DNA of 59,763 nucleotides from Pseudomonadota bacterium (GTDB lineage: Bacteria > Pseudomonadota > Gammaproteobacteria > Xanthomonadales > Rhodanobacteraceae): assembly GCA_018241365.1 (NCBI GenBank), contig JAFEDX010000214.1, forward strand, positions 1-59,763. Reading direction: 5' to 3'. Position 1 is the stretch's first letter. Each line of letters begins with the position of its first letter. The position numbers and the translations under genes are program-made. This document shows positions 8,409 through 16,997 of the stretch, one piece after another. The notes under the pieces were generated by a model. The model ran no database searches. It worked only from the letters and a program-made list of their open reading frames with translations, and was not told where the DNA came from.

Positions 8409-10409
8409 ATGACTGAATTCCTCGCGCGCCTGAAGCAACGCAAGCTGGTGCAGTGGGCGCTGGCCTATGTCGCCGCGGCATTCGCGTTGATCCAGGTGAT
8501 CGACGTGGTGGCGTCGCGGTTCAACTGGCCGGCGCCACTGGAACGCTCGATCATCCTGGCGCTGGCGGTCGGCTTCGTCGTCACGCTGGTGATCGCGTGG
8601 TACCACGGCGAGAAAGGCCGGCAGCGGGTCTCCGGGCCGGAGTTGCTGCTGATCGCACTGGTGCTGGCGATCGGTGGCGGATTGCTGTGGCGGTTCGGGC
8701 GGCCTGCATCGCCGTCAGTGGTGGTCGCGCGCAAGGCGCGCTCCTACAACGCCGCTGTTTGCAGGAGCGCGCCTTGCGCGCGACCTTCGGCCGAAATGCA
8801 AGCCGGGTCGCCGGCGCGGCGGGCTCCTGCAGTAGACATCTCCTCGCTCGCGATCCCCATTCCAACCAAATCCATCGCAGTGTTGCCGTTCGTCAACATG
8901 AGCGGCGATCCGAAGAACGATTACTTCAGTGATGGCATCACCGAGGAAATCCTCGACGCGCTGGCACAGATTCCGAACCTGAAAGTCGCCGCGCGCACGT
9001 CCGCGTTCGCGTTCAAGGGCAAGGCCGAGGATTTGCGCAAGGTCGGCGAGGTGCTGGATGTCGCGACGGTGCTGGAAGGCAGCGTGCAGAAATCCGGCGA
9101 CGAGGTGCGCATCACCGCGCAGTTGATCGATACCCGCAGCGGCTATCACCTTTGGTCGGAGAAATACGACCGCAAGTTGACCAACATCTTCTCGGTCGAG
9201 GACGAGATATCGAAGGCGATCGCCGACAAGCTGCAAGTACAGTTGACGGGTGGAAGCGCGTCAACACTGGTGGCGCAGAAGACCGTCGATCCTCACGCGC
9301 ATGATTTCTACCTGCGCGGGCTGTCGTTGCTGGCGGCGCGTTCCGTGCCCGAAGCCGTCGCCGTGTTCAAGCGGGCGGTCGCCATCGATTCCGGCTATGC
9401 GCAGGCGTGGGCCGGCCTGGCAGAAGCCCAGGTCTTGCTGCCGACCTACGGTCCGGTGTCGACGCAGGCCGCATACTCGGATTCGCTGCAATCCTCGCGG
9501 CGCTCGCTCGCGCTGAATCCGGGCACCGCGCTTGCCTACGTCGCGCAAGGCATGGTGTACACGAACCAGATGCGCTGGGCTGATGCCGACCGGGCATTCC
9601 GGCGTGCGCTGATACTGGCGCCCGGTGATGCGGAAGCGATGGATCAGTACGCACAGTTCCTTTTCGGCGTGGGGCAGCTCGATGCCGGGTTGGCCGAAAT
9701 CGAACGCGCCTTGCGGCGCGATCCACTTTCCGCTGTCAACAGCGCGGTCCGCGCTGAAAATCTGCTGGCCCTGCACCGCAACGACGAGGCCATGGCGCAA
9801 ATCGATAGTGCGCTGACCGCGCATCCTGACAACCTGCTTGTCCACAGGGTCGCGAGCGTGATCTACATCGCCACGCAACGCTACCCTCAAGCCGAGGCTC
9901 AAATGCGATGGATAGGCGAAAGTTCCGGCAGCGGTCCCGTTGCAGGTCCGTTGCTGGTGCGCGGCATGGCCGATCCAGGCTTGCGCGCGCGCGCAGTACA
10001 GGAACTTGAAACTTCACCTGCGCTGGCCGGCACTCGTAAAGATGCGATCGTGCACGCGTTGTTCCTGACGCGGCTCGCAGAGCACGAGCGCGCCTTGGCG
10101 CTGCTGGAAGGTTTTGCGTTCAATGGCGACAGCACGACGCCGCAGTTGCTGTGGGTTCCGGTGTTCGATCCGATTCGCAACGATCCGCGCTTCAAGGCGG
10201 TGCTGAAGAAGATGGGGCTGCCGTACACACCACCTGTGCCCACACAAATGCAGGAGCGGGCCGTGCCCGCGACCGGCGAGTCGCACCGCCATTTTTCGGG
10301 CGTCCGCACTGTTGTCCTCGGGAGCATCCAATGGATACATCCGACACCTTCGACGTCGCCGGCGTCCTGCGCCGCCACCCGGACGCCTTCAGCGGCGGCG
10401 CGCGTCTGA
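8409..10409 (+). CDS. TolB-like/TPR membrane protein, third of three, with repeat-encoded linker and tail
   Basis: A 666-residue protein starting 'MTEFLARLKQRKLVQWALAY'; an ATG three codons upstream (8400) is the alternative. Two N-terminal membrane helices are followed by an odd linker (about residues 106-141) encoded by three palindromic repeat units. Then come a TolB-like domain ('SIAVLPFVNMSGDPKNDYF', 'VLEGSVQKSG', 'LWSEKYDR') and TPRs ending 'DPRFKAVLKKMGLPY'. The last 52 residues begin at another palindromic repeat and run 79 bases into the next gene in a different frame. Homologues would be expected to end near 'LPYTPP', so the tail is probably an accident of repeat insertion. It is less similar to the first two copies than they are to each other. 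Confidence 0.8.
   Translation: MTEFLARLKQRKLVQWALAYVAAAFALIQVIDVVASRFNWPAPLERSIILALAVGFVVTLVIAWYHGEKGRQRVSGPELLLIALVLAIGGGLLWRFGRPASPSVVVARKARSYNAAVCRSAPCARPSAEMQAGSPARRAPAVDISSLAIPIPTKSIAVLPFVNMSGDPKNDYFSDGITEEILDALAQIPNLKVAARTSAFAFKGKAEDLRKVGEVLDVATVLEGSVQKSGDEVRITAQLIDTRSGYHLWSEKYDRKLTNIFSVEDEISKAIADKLQVQLTGGSASTLVAQKTVDPHAHDFYLRGLSLLAARSVPEAVAVFKRAVAIDSGYAQAWAGLAEAQVLLPTYGPVSTQAAYSDSLQSSRRSLALNPGTALAYVAQGMVYTNQMRWADADRAFRRALILAPGDAEAMDQYAQFLFGVGQLDAGLAEIERALRRDPLSAVNSAVRAENLLALHRNDEAMAQIDSALTAHPDNLLVHRVASVIYIATQRYPQAEAQMRWIGESSGSGPVAGPLLVRGMADPGLRARAVQELETSPALAGTRKDAIVHALFLTRLAEHERALALLEGFAFNGDSTTPQLLWVPVFDPIRNDPRFKAVLKKMGLPYTPPVPTQMQERAVPATGESHRHFSGVRTVVLGSIQWIHPTPSTSPASCAATRTPSAAARV
8724..8831. 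repeat. three REP-type palindromes inside a coding sequence
   Basis: Three units lie head to tail or inverted: GTCGCGCGCAAGG...CTCCTAC (8724-8747), CAGGAGCGCGCC...GCGCGAC (8762-8784) and GTCGCCGGCGCGG...CTCCTGC (8807-8830). All are read in frame without a stop by the third TPR gene. They fall between its membrane part and its TolB-like domain. Confidence 0.85.
10251..10273 (+). repeat. single REP-type palindrome at the 3' end of the third TPR gene
   Basis: CAGGAGCGGGCCGTGCCCGC is followed by GAC. The unit belongs to the GTAGGAGC family, but its TAG position reads CAG and is in frame with the TPR gene. Confidence 0.8.
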
Positions 10410-11305
10410 TTCCGGTCGAAACCGCGCACGGCACGTTCAAGGTGTGGACCAAACGCAGCGGCGACAACCCGCGCATCAAGCTGTTGCTGTTGCACGGCGG
10501 CCCGGGCTGCACCAGCGAATATTTCGAATGCTTCGACAGCTACCTGCCGCAGGCCGGCATCGAGTACTACCACTACGACCAGTTGGGCTCACAGCGCAGC
10601 AGCCAGCCGGACATTCCGGAACTGTGGGAGATCGAACGCTTCGTCGATGAGGTCGAGCAGGTGCGCGTGGCGCTGGGGCTCGACGCCAGCAACTTCTTCC
10701 TGCTCGGCCATTCCTGGGGCGGCATCCTCGCGATCGAGTACGCGTTGCGCCACCAGCAGCACCTGAAGGGCCTGATCGTTTCCAACATGATGGCCAGCAT
10801 TCCCGCTTACAACCGGTATGCCGAGAGTGTTCTGATGCCAGACATCCCGCCGGCGGTGCTGGCCGAGATCAAGGCTATCGAGGCAGCCAGGGACTACGAC
10901 AACCCGCGCTACATGGAATTGCTGATTCCGCACCACTACGAACACCACGTGCTGCGGATGCCGCACGCGCAGTGGCCCGACCCGGTGGTGCGCGCGTTCG
11001 CGCATCTCAATCCCAAGATCTACATCCCGATGCAGGGTCCGAGCGAACTCGGCGGCAGCGGCAAGTTGCTGAACTGGGATCGCATGAACGATCTTCCGAA
11101 AATTACGGTGCCAACCCTGACCATCGGTGCCGCGCACGACACGATGGATCCGCTGCACATGGCAGCGATGGCGCGTGCATTTCCGCGCGGCCGCCATCTG
11201 CATTGCCCGAACGGCAGCCACATGGCGATGTACGACGATCAGGTGACCTACGTATCCGGGTTGCTGGATTTCCTGCAGGACGTGGGCAGCGCAGCACGCG
11301 GCTGA
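10331..11305 (+). CDS. proline iminopeptidase-family alpha/beta hydrolase
   Basis: A 324-residue cytosolic serine hydrolase. It has the oxyanion-hole motif 'LHGGPGCTSEYF' and nucleophile elbow 'LGHSWGG' (Ser128), with a likely catalytic His in 'NGSHMAMYDD' and an Asp in 'AAHDTMDP'. This resembles the tricorn-interacting factor F1/proline iminopeptidase group (MEROPS S33), which releases N-terminal Pro or other residues from short peptides. The ATG at 10331 follows GGGAGCATCC. The frame is open upstream, but that part overlaps the TPR gene. The next gene is an amino-acid permease 25 bases downstream, so peptide breakdown and amino-acid transport may be linked. Substrate is not certain. Confidence 0.88.
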   Translation: MDTSDTFDVAGVLRRHPDAFSGGARLIPVETAHGTFKVWTKRSGDNPRIKLLLLHGGPGCTSEYFECFDSYLPQAGIEYYHYDQLGSQRSSQPDIPELWEIERFVDEVEQVRVALGLDASNFFLLGHSWGGILAIEYALRHQQHLKGLIVSNMMASIPAYNRYAESVLMPDIPPAVLAEIKAIEAARDYDNPRYMELLIPHHYEHHVLRMPHAQWPDPVVRAFAHLNPKIYIPMQGPSELGGSGKLLNWDRMNDLPKITVPTLTIGAAHDTMDPLHMAAMARAFPRGRHLHCPNGSHMAMYDDQVTYVSGLLDFLQDVGSAARG

Positions 11306-11330
11306 GCCTTACCACCATCGGAGGCAAAAT

Positions 11331-12737
11331 ATGGCTACCGTGCTTCCACCCTCCGCATCGCCGGACAACAGCATGCCTGTCGATACGCAAAGCGGCGAAG
11401 CGGGCGCCGGCACTGGATATCACCAGGATCTGAAACGCGCGCTGGGCCTGCGTCACCTGCTGGTGTACGGGCTGATCACCATGGTGCCGATCGCACCGAT
11501 GGCGGTGTACGGCTTCGTCGCGCAGCAAAGCCACGGCATGGTGCCGCTCGTTTACATGGTCGGCATCGTGGCGATGCTGTTCACCGCGCTGAGCTACAGA
11601 CAGCTGAGCGGCGTGTTCCCGGTCGCCGGTTCGGTGTATTCCTACGTGCAGCGCGGCTGGCACCCCTATCTCGGATTCCTCGCCGGCTGGATGATCCTCG
11701 CCGATTATCTTCTTGTCCCGGCACTGATTTACGCGTTCAGCGCTTCGTGGCTGCACGGCCTGTTGCCGGCGGTGCCGACCTGGATCTGGGTGCTCGGGTT
11801 CGTGGTCTTCAATGCCGGAGTCAACATCATCGGCATCGAGATACAGGCCAAGGCGCACTTCGCGTTGCTGATCCTGGAGCTGATTGCGCTGGCGGTCTTC
11901 CTCGCGTTCGCGATCGAGTTCGTGTTTGTCCTGAAACATGGAGCCGGCGGCTGGTCGATCGCCCCGTTCTTCCAGCCACGGCATTTGAATACCGGGTTCA
12001 TCGCGACGGCGACGTCGATCGCGGTGCTGAGTTTCCTCGGCTTCGATGCGATCAGCACACTGTCGGAGGAAACGCGGAATCCGCGCAAGACCGTGGGCAA
12101 CGCCACCGTGCTGGCCTTGCTGCTGCTCGGCGCACTCTTCATCGTGCAAACCTACCTCGCCGCACTGGCGCACCCGGATTACCGCTCGCTGGATGCGCAG
12201 TTGGGATTCTTCCAGATCGGGCGCGAAGTGGGCGGCGCCTGGTTGTACACGCTGTTGCTGGTCGTCAGCGTCATCGCCACGGGTATCGCCAATGCGCTGG
12301 CGGCGCAATTGGCCATCGCGCGGATCCTGTATTCCATGGGTCGCGACCGCGCGCTGCCGGTTTCCGCGTTCCTGTCGCGCGTGCATCCGCGCCTGAAAAC
12401 CCCGATCAACGCCATCGTGCTGGTGGCAGCCTTGTCGATCGCGTTGGTATTGCTCGTGCCCGAGGAAGCAATACTGAAGCTGGTCAATTTCGGCGCGCTG
12501 ACCGCGTTCATGCTGCTCAACGCCACGGTGTTCGTGTACTTCTACCTCAAGCAGAAGCAGTATCGGCACGTTTTCAGTTACCTGGTGTTCCCCGGGCTCG
12601 GCCTGTTCATCGTCGCCTTCGTCTGGTCGGGATTCGACCGCACGACCTTTTTGTTCGGCGGTTCGTGGCTGGTGGCCGGAATGGTGCTTGGAGCGTTCAA
12701 GTACCGGAACTTCAAGTCGTTCGAGCCTCTCGGGTGA
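11331..12737 (+). CDS. APC-family amino acid permease
   Basis: A 468-residue polytopic inner-membrane protein with about twelve hydrophobic helices. The N-terminal 'LKRALGLRHLLVYGLITMVP' and the helix-1 to helix-2 layout fit the amino acid-polyamine-organocation superfamily. 'SVYSYVQRGWHPYLGFLAGW' matches the helix-3 consensus region of such permeases. Transported substrate cannot be told from sequence. It follows the iminopeptidase-like gene closely (GGAGG ribosome site) and is probably co-transcribed with it. A soluble tail of about 10 residues ends the protein. Confidence 0.88.
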   Translation: MATVLPPSASPDNSMPVDTQSGEAGAGTGYHQDLKRALGLRHLLVYGLITMVPIAPMAVYGFVAQQSHGMVPLVYMVGIVAMLFTALSYRQLSGVFPVAGSVYSYVQRGWHPYLGFLAGWMILADYLLVPALIYAFSASWLHGLLPAVPTWIWVLGFVVFNAGVNIIGIEIQAKAHFALLILELIALAVFLAFAIEFVFVLKHGAGGWSIAPFFQPRHLNTGFIATATSIAVLSFLGFDAISTLSEETRNPRKTVGNATVLALLLLGALFIVQTYLAALAHPDYRSLDAQLGFFQIGREVGGAWLYTLLLVVSVIATGIANALAAQLAIARILYSMGRDRALPVSAFLSRVHPRLKTPINAIVLVAALSIALVLLVPEEAILKLVNFGALTAFMLLNATVFVYFYLKQKQYRHVFSYLVFPGLGLFIVAFVWSGFDRTTFLFGGSWLVAGMVLGAFKYRNFKSFEPLG

Positions 12738-12913
12738 GTGCTCCTCGCGAGTGGACGCGCAAGCCGCCGGGCACTTGTGCGGCGGCACGCGGACGGCTAG
12801 CTTGGCGGCGCTCCGGAAGCAGGCTGCCGGTTGCTGCATGGCATCGCGACGGTGCATGACGCGCACGTCGGATTCGGGTAGGGAGTCATTCCTCTTCCGC
12901 GGCGGGGTAGGTC

Positions 12914-13921
12914 ATGCGTCCCTGTTCCAAGATCCGGATTGTCGCTTGTGCGGTAGCGTGCATGTTCACGGGTGTTGCGCTGGCGGCGATGGCTGCGGCG
13001 GCAACCGATGATCCCGAAATGGCCGAGATCCGCGCGGCGCAGGCGTGGGCGTTTCCCAAGGAACGCACACCGGATCCGAGTGCGCCGCACACGGCATCGG
13101 CGGCGACGGATCCGCACAAGGTCATGCACGTACCGGGCAGCGCGCGCAGTTACACGTTCGGCGAGCTGAGTACAAACTTCAACGCGCCGGACTGGTTTCC
13201 GCAGGACCATCCTCGGGCGCCGGGCATTGTCCTGCATGGCCCCAAACCGCTATGGGCATGCGGAGCCTGCCACTACCCGAATGGTCAAGGGGATACGACC
13301 TCCGCCACGTTGGCGGGATTGCCGAAAGCGTACATCCTGGAGCAGATCGCAGCCTTCCGTGACGGCGAACGCAAGCCACCGGATCCGGAAATGTCGCAGG
13401 AGGCCCGGAATCTGGATGATGCCGACTTGCAACAGGCCGCCGACTATTTCTCGGGTCTCAAACTCCGCCCGATCAGGCGGGTGGTGGAAACCACGAGCGT
13501 TCCGAAGACACACTGGGACGGTTTCGTGCTCGCACCCGACAAGAACGGCGCACGCGAACCGATCGGCGAGCGCATCATCGAGGTGTCCGAAGACCAGAGG
13601 CTTTACATGCTGGGAGATGAGCGCGCCGGTTACGTCGCCTATGTGCCACCCGGCAGCATCGCACGTGGCGCCGGGATCGCGAGCCAGGGCACGGGCGCCG
13701 CGCAGGCGTGCGAATCCTGCCATGGCGCCGACCTGCAGGGCGTGGGCATGTACCCGCCGCTCGCGGGACGCTCGCCCACCTACATCGTGCGCCAGTTGAT
13801 CCTGTTCAAGACCGGCCAGCGCAACAATGCCGAGGCCGTGCCGATGCGGCTGGTGGCGTCGCAATTGAGCGTCGGCGACATGATCGACGTCGCGGCGTAC
13901 GCTGCTTCGCGCAACCCCTGA
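12914..13921 (+). CDS. secreted di-haem cytochrome c
   Basis: A 335-residue protein with a signal peptide (about residues 1-30, 'IVACAVACMFTGVALAAMAA'). Two class I cytochrome c domains follow, each with a CXXCH haem site: 'CGACH' (116-120) and 'CESCH' (266-270). The second domain carries the usual 'PPLAGRSPTYIVRQL' helix. Tandem domains of this kind are found in periplasmic electron carriers (cytochrome c4-like, or subunits of alcohol or other dehydrogenases). The 20-residue stretch before the first haem is unusually long. It is followed by a SnoaL-like secreted protein after 20 bases. Electron donor and acceptor are unknown. Confidence 0.86.
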   Translation: MRPCSKIRIVACAVACMFTGVALAAMAAAATDDPEMAEIRAAQAWAFPKERTPDPSAPHTASAATDPHKVMHVPGSARSYTFGELSTNFNAPDWFPQDHPRAPGIVLHGPKPLWACGACHYPNGQGDTTSATLAGLPKAYILEQIAAFRDGERKPPDPEMSQEARNLDDADLQQAADYFSGLKLRPIRRVVETTSVPKTHWDGFVLAPDKNGAREPIGERIIEVSEDQRLYMLGDERAGYVAYVPPGSIARGAGIASQGTGAAQACESCHGADLQGVGMYPPLAGRSPTYIVRQLILFKTGQRNNAEAVPMRLVASQLSVGDMIDVAAYAASRNP

Positions 13922-13941
13922 TCAGACATGGGAGATCCCGG

Positions 13942-14418
13942 ATGAAAAAATTTCTCTGCAGTATCGTGTGCCTATGCGCATTCGCCGTGGGTGCTGTTTG
14001 TGCACGACCCGTTTCATCGCCCGCGGAGCAGGCTATTCGCCCGCAGATGGCGAAGATGTTCGCGGCCGCCAACGCGCACGACACCGATGCGTTCATGGCG
14101 TCGTACCTGCGCTCGCCGGGATTCGTTTTCGTGATGAACGGCGAGGTGATCCACGGCTGGGACGCGCTGCATGCGCAGCAACTGAAGTGGTGGCACAACG
14201 GCAAGAGTGACGCCCGCTACGTGCAAAGCGGCGAACCCGAGTTCATGGCACTGGGCCCGGACGTCGAACTCGTGACGTGGCCGTTGGCCGCGCACCGCAC
14301 GTTGCCGGACGGCAAGGTCGGCGAATACGCCTTCGTGGTCAGCTACGTGTGGCGGAAATTGCCGCAGGGCTGGCGCATCGTGTACGGCCACGAGTCGTGG
14401 GCGAAGCCGCCCGGTTGA
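13942..14418 (+). CDS. secreted SnoaL-like/DUF4440-type protein
   Basis: A 158-residue protein. A signal peptide ('KKFLCSIVCLCAFAVGAVCA') is followed by an NTF2-fold domain of the SnoaL-like group ('MFAAANAHDTDAFMASYL', 'FVVSYVWRKLPQGWRIVYGHESW'). Such domains bind small molecules or form dimers, and many have no known reaction. The ATG follows GGGAG. It sits 20 bases after the di-haem cytochrome gene, so the two products are probably exported together. No catalytic residue set can be assigned. Confidence 0.75.
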   Translation: MKKFLCSIVCLCAFAVGAVCARPVSSPAEQAIRPQMAKMFAAANAHDTDAFMASYLRSPGFVFVMNGEVIHGWDALHAQQLKWWHNGKSDARYVQSGEPEFMALGPDVELVTWPLAAHRTLPDGKVGEYAFVVSYVWRKLPQGWRIVYGHESWAKPPG

Positions 14419-14468
14419 GTCGGCACGGAGTTCCGCGCGGCAGCATGGCGGTGCCTTACACTGCACCG

Positions 14469-15371
14469 ATGTTCGATACCATTCCCTCGCTCGATTGCAA
14501 CGGCCGCGCGCTGAAGCTCGACCGCCCGCGCGTCTGCGGGATATTGAATCTCACCGACGATTCGTTTTCCGGCGATGGCCTGCACGGCGACGTCGAGGCT
14601 GCCGTCGCACAAGGCGTCGCGATGGTGGAGCAGGGCGCGGACCTGCTGGATATTGGCGCCGAGTCCACGCGGCCGGGCGCGCAGTCCGTTGCTGCGAAGG
14701 ACGAAATCGCACGCGTGGCGCCGGTGATCGAGGCGCTGGCGAAACGCGTGGAAGTGCCGATTTCAATCGACACGTCCAAGCCGGAAGTGATGCGTGCGGC
14801 GGTGGCTACGGGTGCAGGTCTGATCAACGACGTGTACGCGCTGCGCCGCGAGGGCGCGCTGGATACTGTGGCGGACCTGAAGGTGCCGGTGTGCCTGATG
14901 CACATGCAGGGCGAGCCCGGCACGATGCAGGACGATCCTCGCTACGACGATGTGGTGGGTGAGGTACATCGCTTTCTCGCAGAGCGCATCTTTGCCTGTG
15001 AGATGGCGGGCATCGACAAGCGCCGCGTGCTGGTCGATCCGGGTTTCGGCTTCGGCAAGACGCTGGAACACAACCTTGCCCTGTTGCGTTCGCTGGAGCG
15101 ATTCCGCGACCTCGCCGCCGGCGTGTTCGTAGGCCTGTCGCGCAAAGCCATGATTGGTGCGCTGACCGGCCGTGCCGGTGGGGCCGAACGCGCCGCAGGC
15201 TCTGCCGCTGCCGCGCTGATCGCGGTGCAGCGTGGTGCCATGCTCGTGCGCGTGCACGACGTGGCGGCCACGCGCGATGCGCTGGCGGTCTGGCAAGGCG
15301 TGCATGCGGGCGACGCGCCCGTGAAGAAATTGGACAAACCCTTCGGCTCGCAGCGTTTCGGCGACGACTGA
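14469..15371 (+). CDS. folP: dihydropteroate synthase
   Basis: This folate-pathway enzyme joins 6-hydroxymethyl-dihydropterin pyrophosphate to p-aminobenzoate. Visible signatures are 'GILNLTDDSFSGDG', 'LLDIGAESTRPGA', 'ISIDTSKPEVM', 'VCLMHMQGEPGTMQ', 'VLVDPGFGFGKT' and 'GLSRKAMIG'. The first loop usually reads NVTPDSFSDGG, so a Pro to Asp change and a one-residue shift are present in a flexible catalytic loop. The ATG at 14469 gives 300 residues, near the usual length; an ATG eight codons upstream (14445) is possible. It precedes glmM, as folP does in many gammaproteobacteria. Confidence 0.93.
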   Translation: MFDTIPSLDCNGRALKLDRPRVCGILNLTDDSFSGDGLHGDVEAAVAQGVAMVEQGADLLDIGAESTRPGAQSVAAKDEIARVAPVIEALAKRVEVPISIDTSKPEVMRAAVATGAGLINDVYALRREGALDTVADLKVPVCLMHMQGEPGTMQDDPRYDDVVGEVHRFLAERIFACEMAGIDKRRVLVDPGFGFGKTLEHNLALLRSLERFRDLAAGVFVGLSRKAMIGALTGRAGGAERAAGSAAAALIAVQRGAMLVRVHDVAATRDALAVWQGVHAGDAPVKKLDKPFGSQRFGDD

Positions 15372-15395
15372 TGGCTGGCGTTGCGGGTTGTTTGT

Positions 15396-15475
15396 GTAGG
15401 AGCGGCGGCAGCCGCGACGGGTGATGCAGCCTGCGCGCCTACTGCACTTGTGGTCGGGCCTTCCGGCCCTCCTAC
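15396..15475. repeat. REP-type palindromic pair between folP and glmM
   Basis: The left unit GTAGGAGCGGCGGCAGCCGC is followed by GAC. The inverted right unit begins GTCGGGCCTTCCGGCCCTCC and ends TAC. The two face each other across about 34 bases, as in the pair at 471-517. The stretch holds no gene. Confidence 0.82.
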
Positions 15476-15558
15476 CCAATCCCGTGGCTCCAGACCGTGC
15501 ACATGACGCGCTCCCTCGGGGTATCCTTTGCGTCAGCTTCCTCATGCCGTGCAGTTGC

Positions 15559-16926
15559 ATGTCAGAATCCCGAGCAACGAATCCCGAACCACGCAAATAC
15601 TTCGGCACCGATGGCGTGCGCGGCACGGTCGGCGCGTGGCCGATCACCGCCGAGTTCATGCTGAAGCTGGGACGCGCCGCGGGCGTGGTGCTGGGCAATG
15701 GCCGGCGTCCGCTGGTGCTGATCGGCAAGGACACGCGGGTGTCGGGCTACATGTTCGAATCCGCGCTGGAAGCCGGATTGGTTGCGGCCGGCGCCGACGT
15801 GGGCCTGCTCGGCCCGCTGCCGACACCGGCGGTCGCGCAGCTGACCCGCAGCCTGAACGCCAGCGCCGGCATCGTGATCAGCGCCTCGCACAACCCGTAC
15901 CAGGACAACGGCATCAAGTTCTTTTCCGCCGACGGCGAAAAACTCGACGATGCCGTCGAGGCAGCGATCGAACGCGAAATCGACGCGCCGTTTGCCACGG
16001 TCGCGCCGGAACGCCTCGGCAAGGCGCGCCGCATTGACGATGCGGTCGAACGCTATGCGCGGTTCTGCCTCGGTACGCTGGACGCGCCGCCCGATCTTTC
16101 CGGCATGCACATCGTGCTCGATTGCGCCAACGGCGCGACCTACACGGTTGCGCCCAAGGTGTTCGAGGCGCTGGGTGCGCGGATCACGCGCATCGGCTGC
16201 GAGCCGGACGGTTTCAACATCAATCGCGACGTTGGCTCGACCCATCCGGCCACCTTGCGCGGCGCGGTGATCGAGCAGCGCGCCGACCTCGGCATCGCGT
16301 TCGACGGCGATGGCGACCGCGTGCAGATGATCGACCGCAACGGCGAGCTCGCCGACGGTGACGACCTGCTGTACGTGCTGGCGCAGGACTGGCTGGATGG
16401 CGGGCGCCTGCGCGGTCCGGTGGTCGGCACCTTGATGAGCAACTTCGGACTGGAGCGTGCCTTGACCGGCGCTGGCGTGCGGTTCCTGCGCGCCAAGGTG
16501 GGCGACCGCTACGTGCTGCAGCAGTTGAAGGAACACGGCGGGATGCTGGGCGGCGAAACCTCGGGCCACATCCTGTGCCTGGATCGCGCCAGCACCGGCG
16601 ACGGCATCGTGTCGGCGCTGGCGGTGCTGGATGCACTGGCACGCGCGGGCAAGGATCTGGTCGCCGCGCGCGAGGGATTCGCGAAACTGCCGCAGATCAC
16701 CCGCAACGTGCGGGTCGCCGGTGCGCGCGACGTGGTGGCCACGGCGCCGGTGCAGCAGGCGTTCGGCGAGGTGCAGGAAGTACTGCGCGGCCGTGGTCGC
16801 GTGGTGCTGCGGCCGTCCGGAACCGAGCCGCTGGTGCGCGTGACCATCGAAGGCGAGGACGCCGACGAGGTCAATGCACTGGCTGCCAAACTCGCAGCTG
16901 CCGTCGAACACGCAGCCGCGAAGTAG
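15559..16926 (+). CDS. glmM: phosphoglucosamine mutase
   Basis: This enzyme converts glucosamine-6-phosphate to glucosamine-1-phosphate, the step before UDP-GlcNAc in peptidoglycan and LPS synthesis. The protein has 455 residues. It has the 'YFGTDGVRG' N-terminus, the phosphoserine loop '[12 protein letters not shown]' (Ser110), the metal loop 'FDGDGDR', the sugar loop 'GGETSGH' and the phosphate-binding loop '[11 protein letters not shown]'. The ATG at 15559 ('[13 protein letters not shown]') gives family length. The frame is open back to 15421, but that part is in the palindromic repeat. A bidirectional terminator separates it from convergent sodB. Confidence 0.95.
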   Translation: MSESRATNPEPRKYFGTDGVRGTVGAWPITAEFMLKLGRAAGVVLGNGRRPLVLIGKDTRVSGYMFESALEAGLVAAGADVGLLGPLPTPAVAQLTRSLNASAGIVISASHNPYQDNGIKFFSADGEKLDDAVEAAIEREIDAPFATVAPERLGKARRIDDAVERYARFCLGTLDAPPDLSGMHIVLDCANGATYTVAPKVFEALGARITRIGCEPDGFNINRDVGSTHPATLRGAVIEQRADLGIAFDGDGDRVQMIDRNGELADGDDLLYVLAQDWLDGGRLRGPVVGTLMSNFGLERALTGAGVRFLRAKVGDRYVLQQLKEHGGMLGGETSGHILCLDRASTGDGIVSALAVLDALARAGKDLVAAREGFAKLPQITRNVRVAGARDVVATAPVQQAFGEVQEVLRGRGRVVLRPSGTEPLVRVTIEGEDADEVNALAAKLAAAVEHAAAK

Positions 16927-16949
16927 CGGGTCCTGGCTGGAAAAAAGCA

Positions 16950-16979
16950 AACGCCCCGCGGCAGGGCCGGCGGGGCGTT
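16950..16979. terminator. terminator hairpin between glmM and sodB
   Basis: A perfect 10-bp stem (AACGCCCCGC/GCGGGGCGTT) with a 10-base loop. On the minus strand it is followed by TTGC and then six T residues, so it ends sodB transcripts. It can also end glmM transcripts less efficiently, since the plus side lacks a T tract. Confidence 0.88.
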
Positions 16980-16997
16980 CAATGCTGCGAGCAGTCT

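Noticed and set aside
8724-8831. Repeat cluster considered as a CRISPR array.
   Set aside because: The units are inverted and imperfect palindromes of about 23 bases without regular spacers, and there are no cas genes.
11103-12866. 587-codon antisense frame opposite the APC permease.
   Set aside because: The translation is rich in Gln, Asp and Arg and shows no domain; the plus-strand permease has regular membrane helices.
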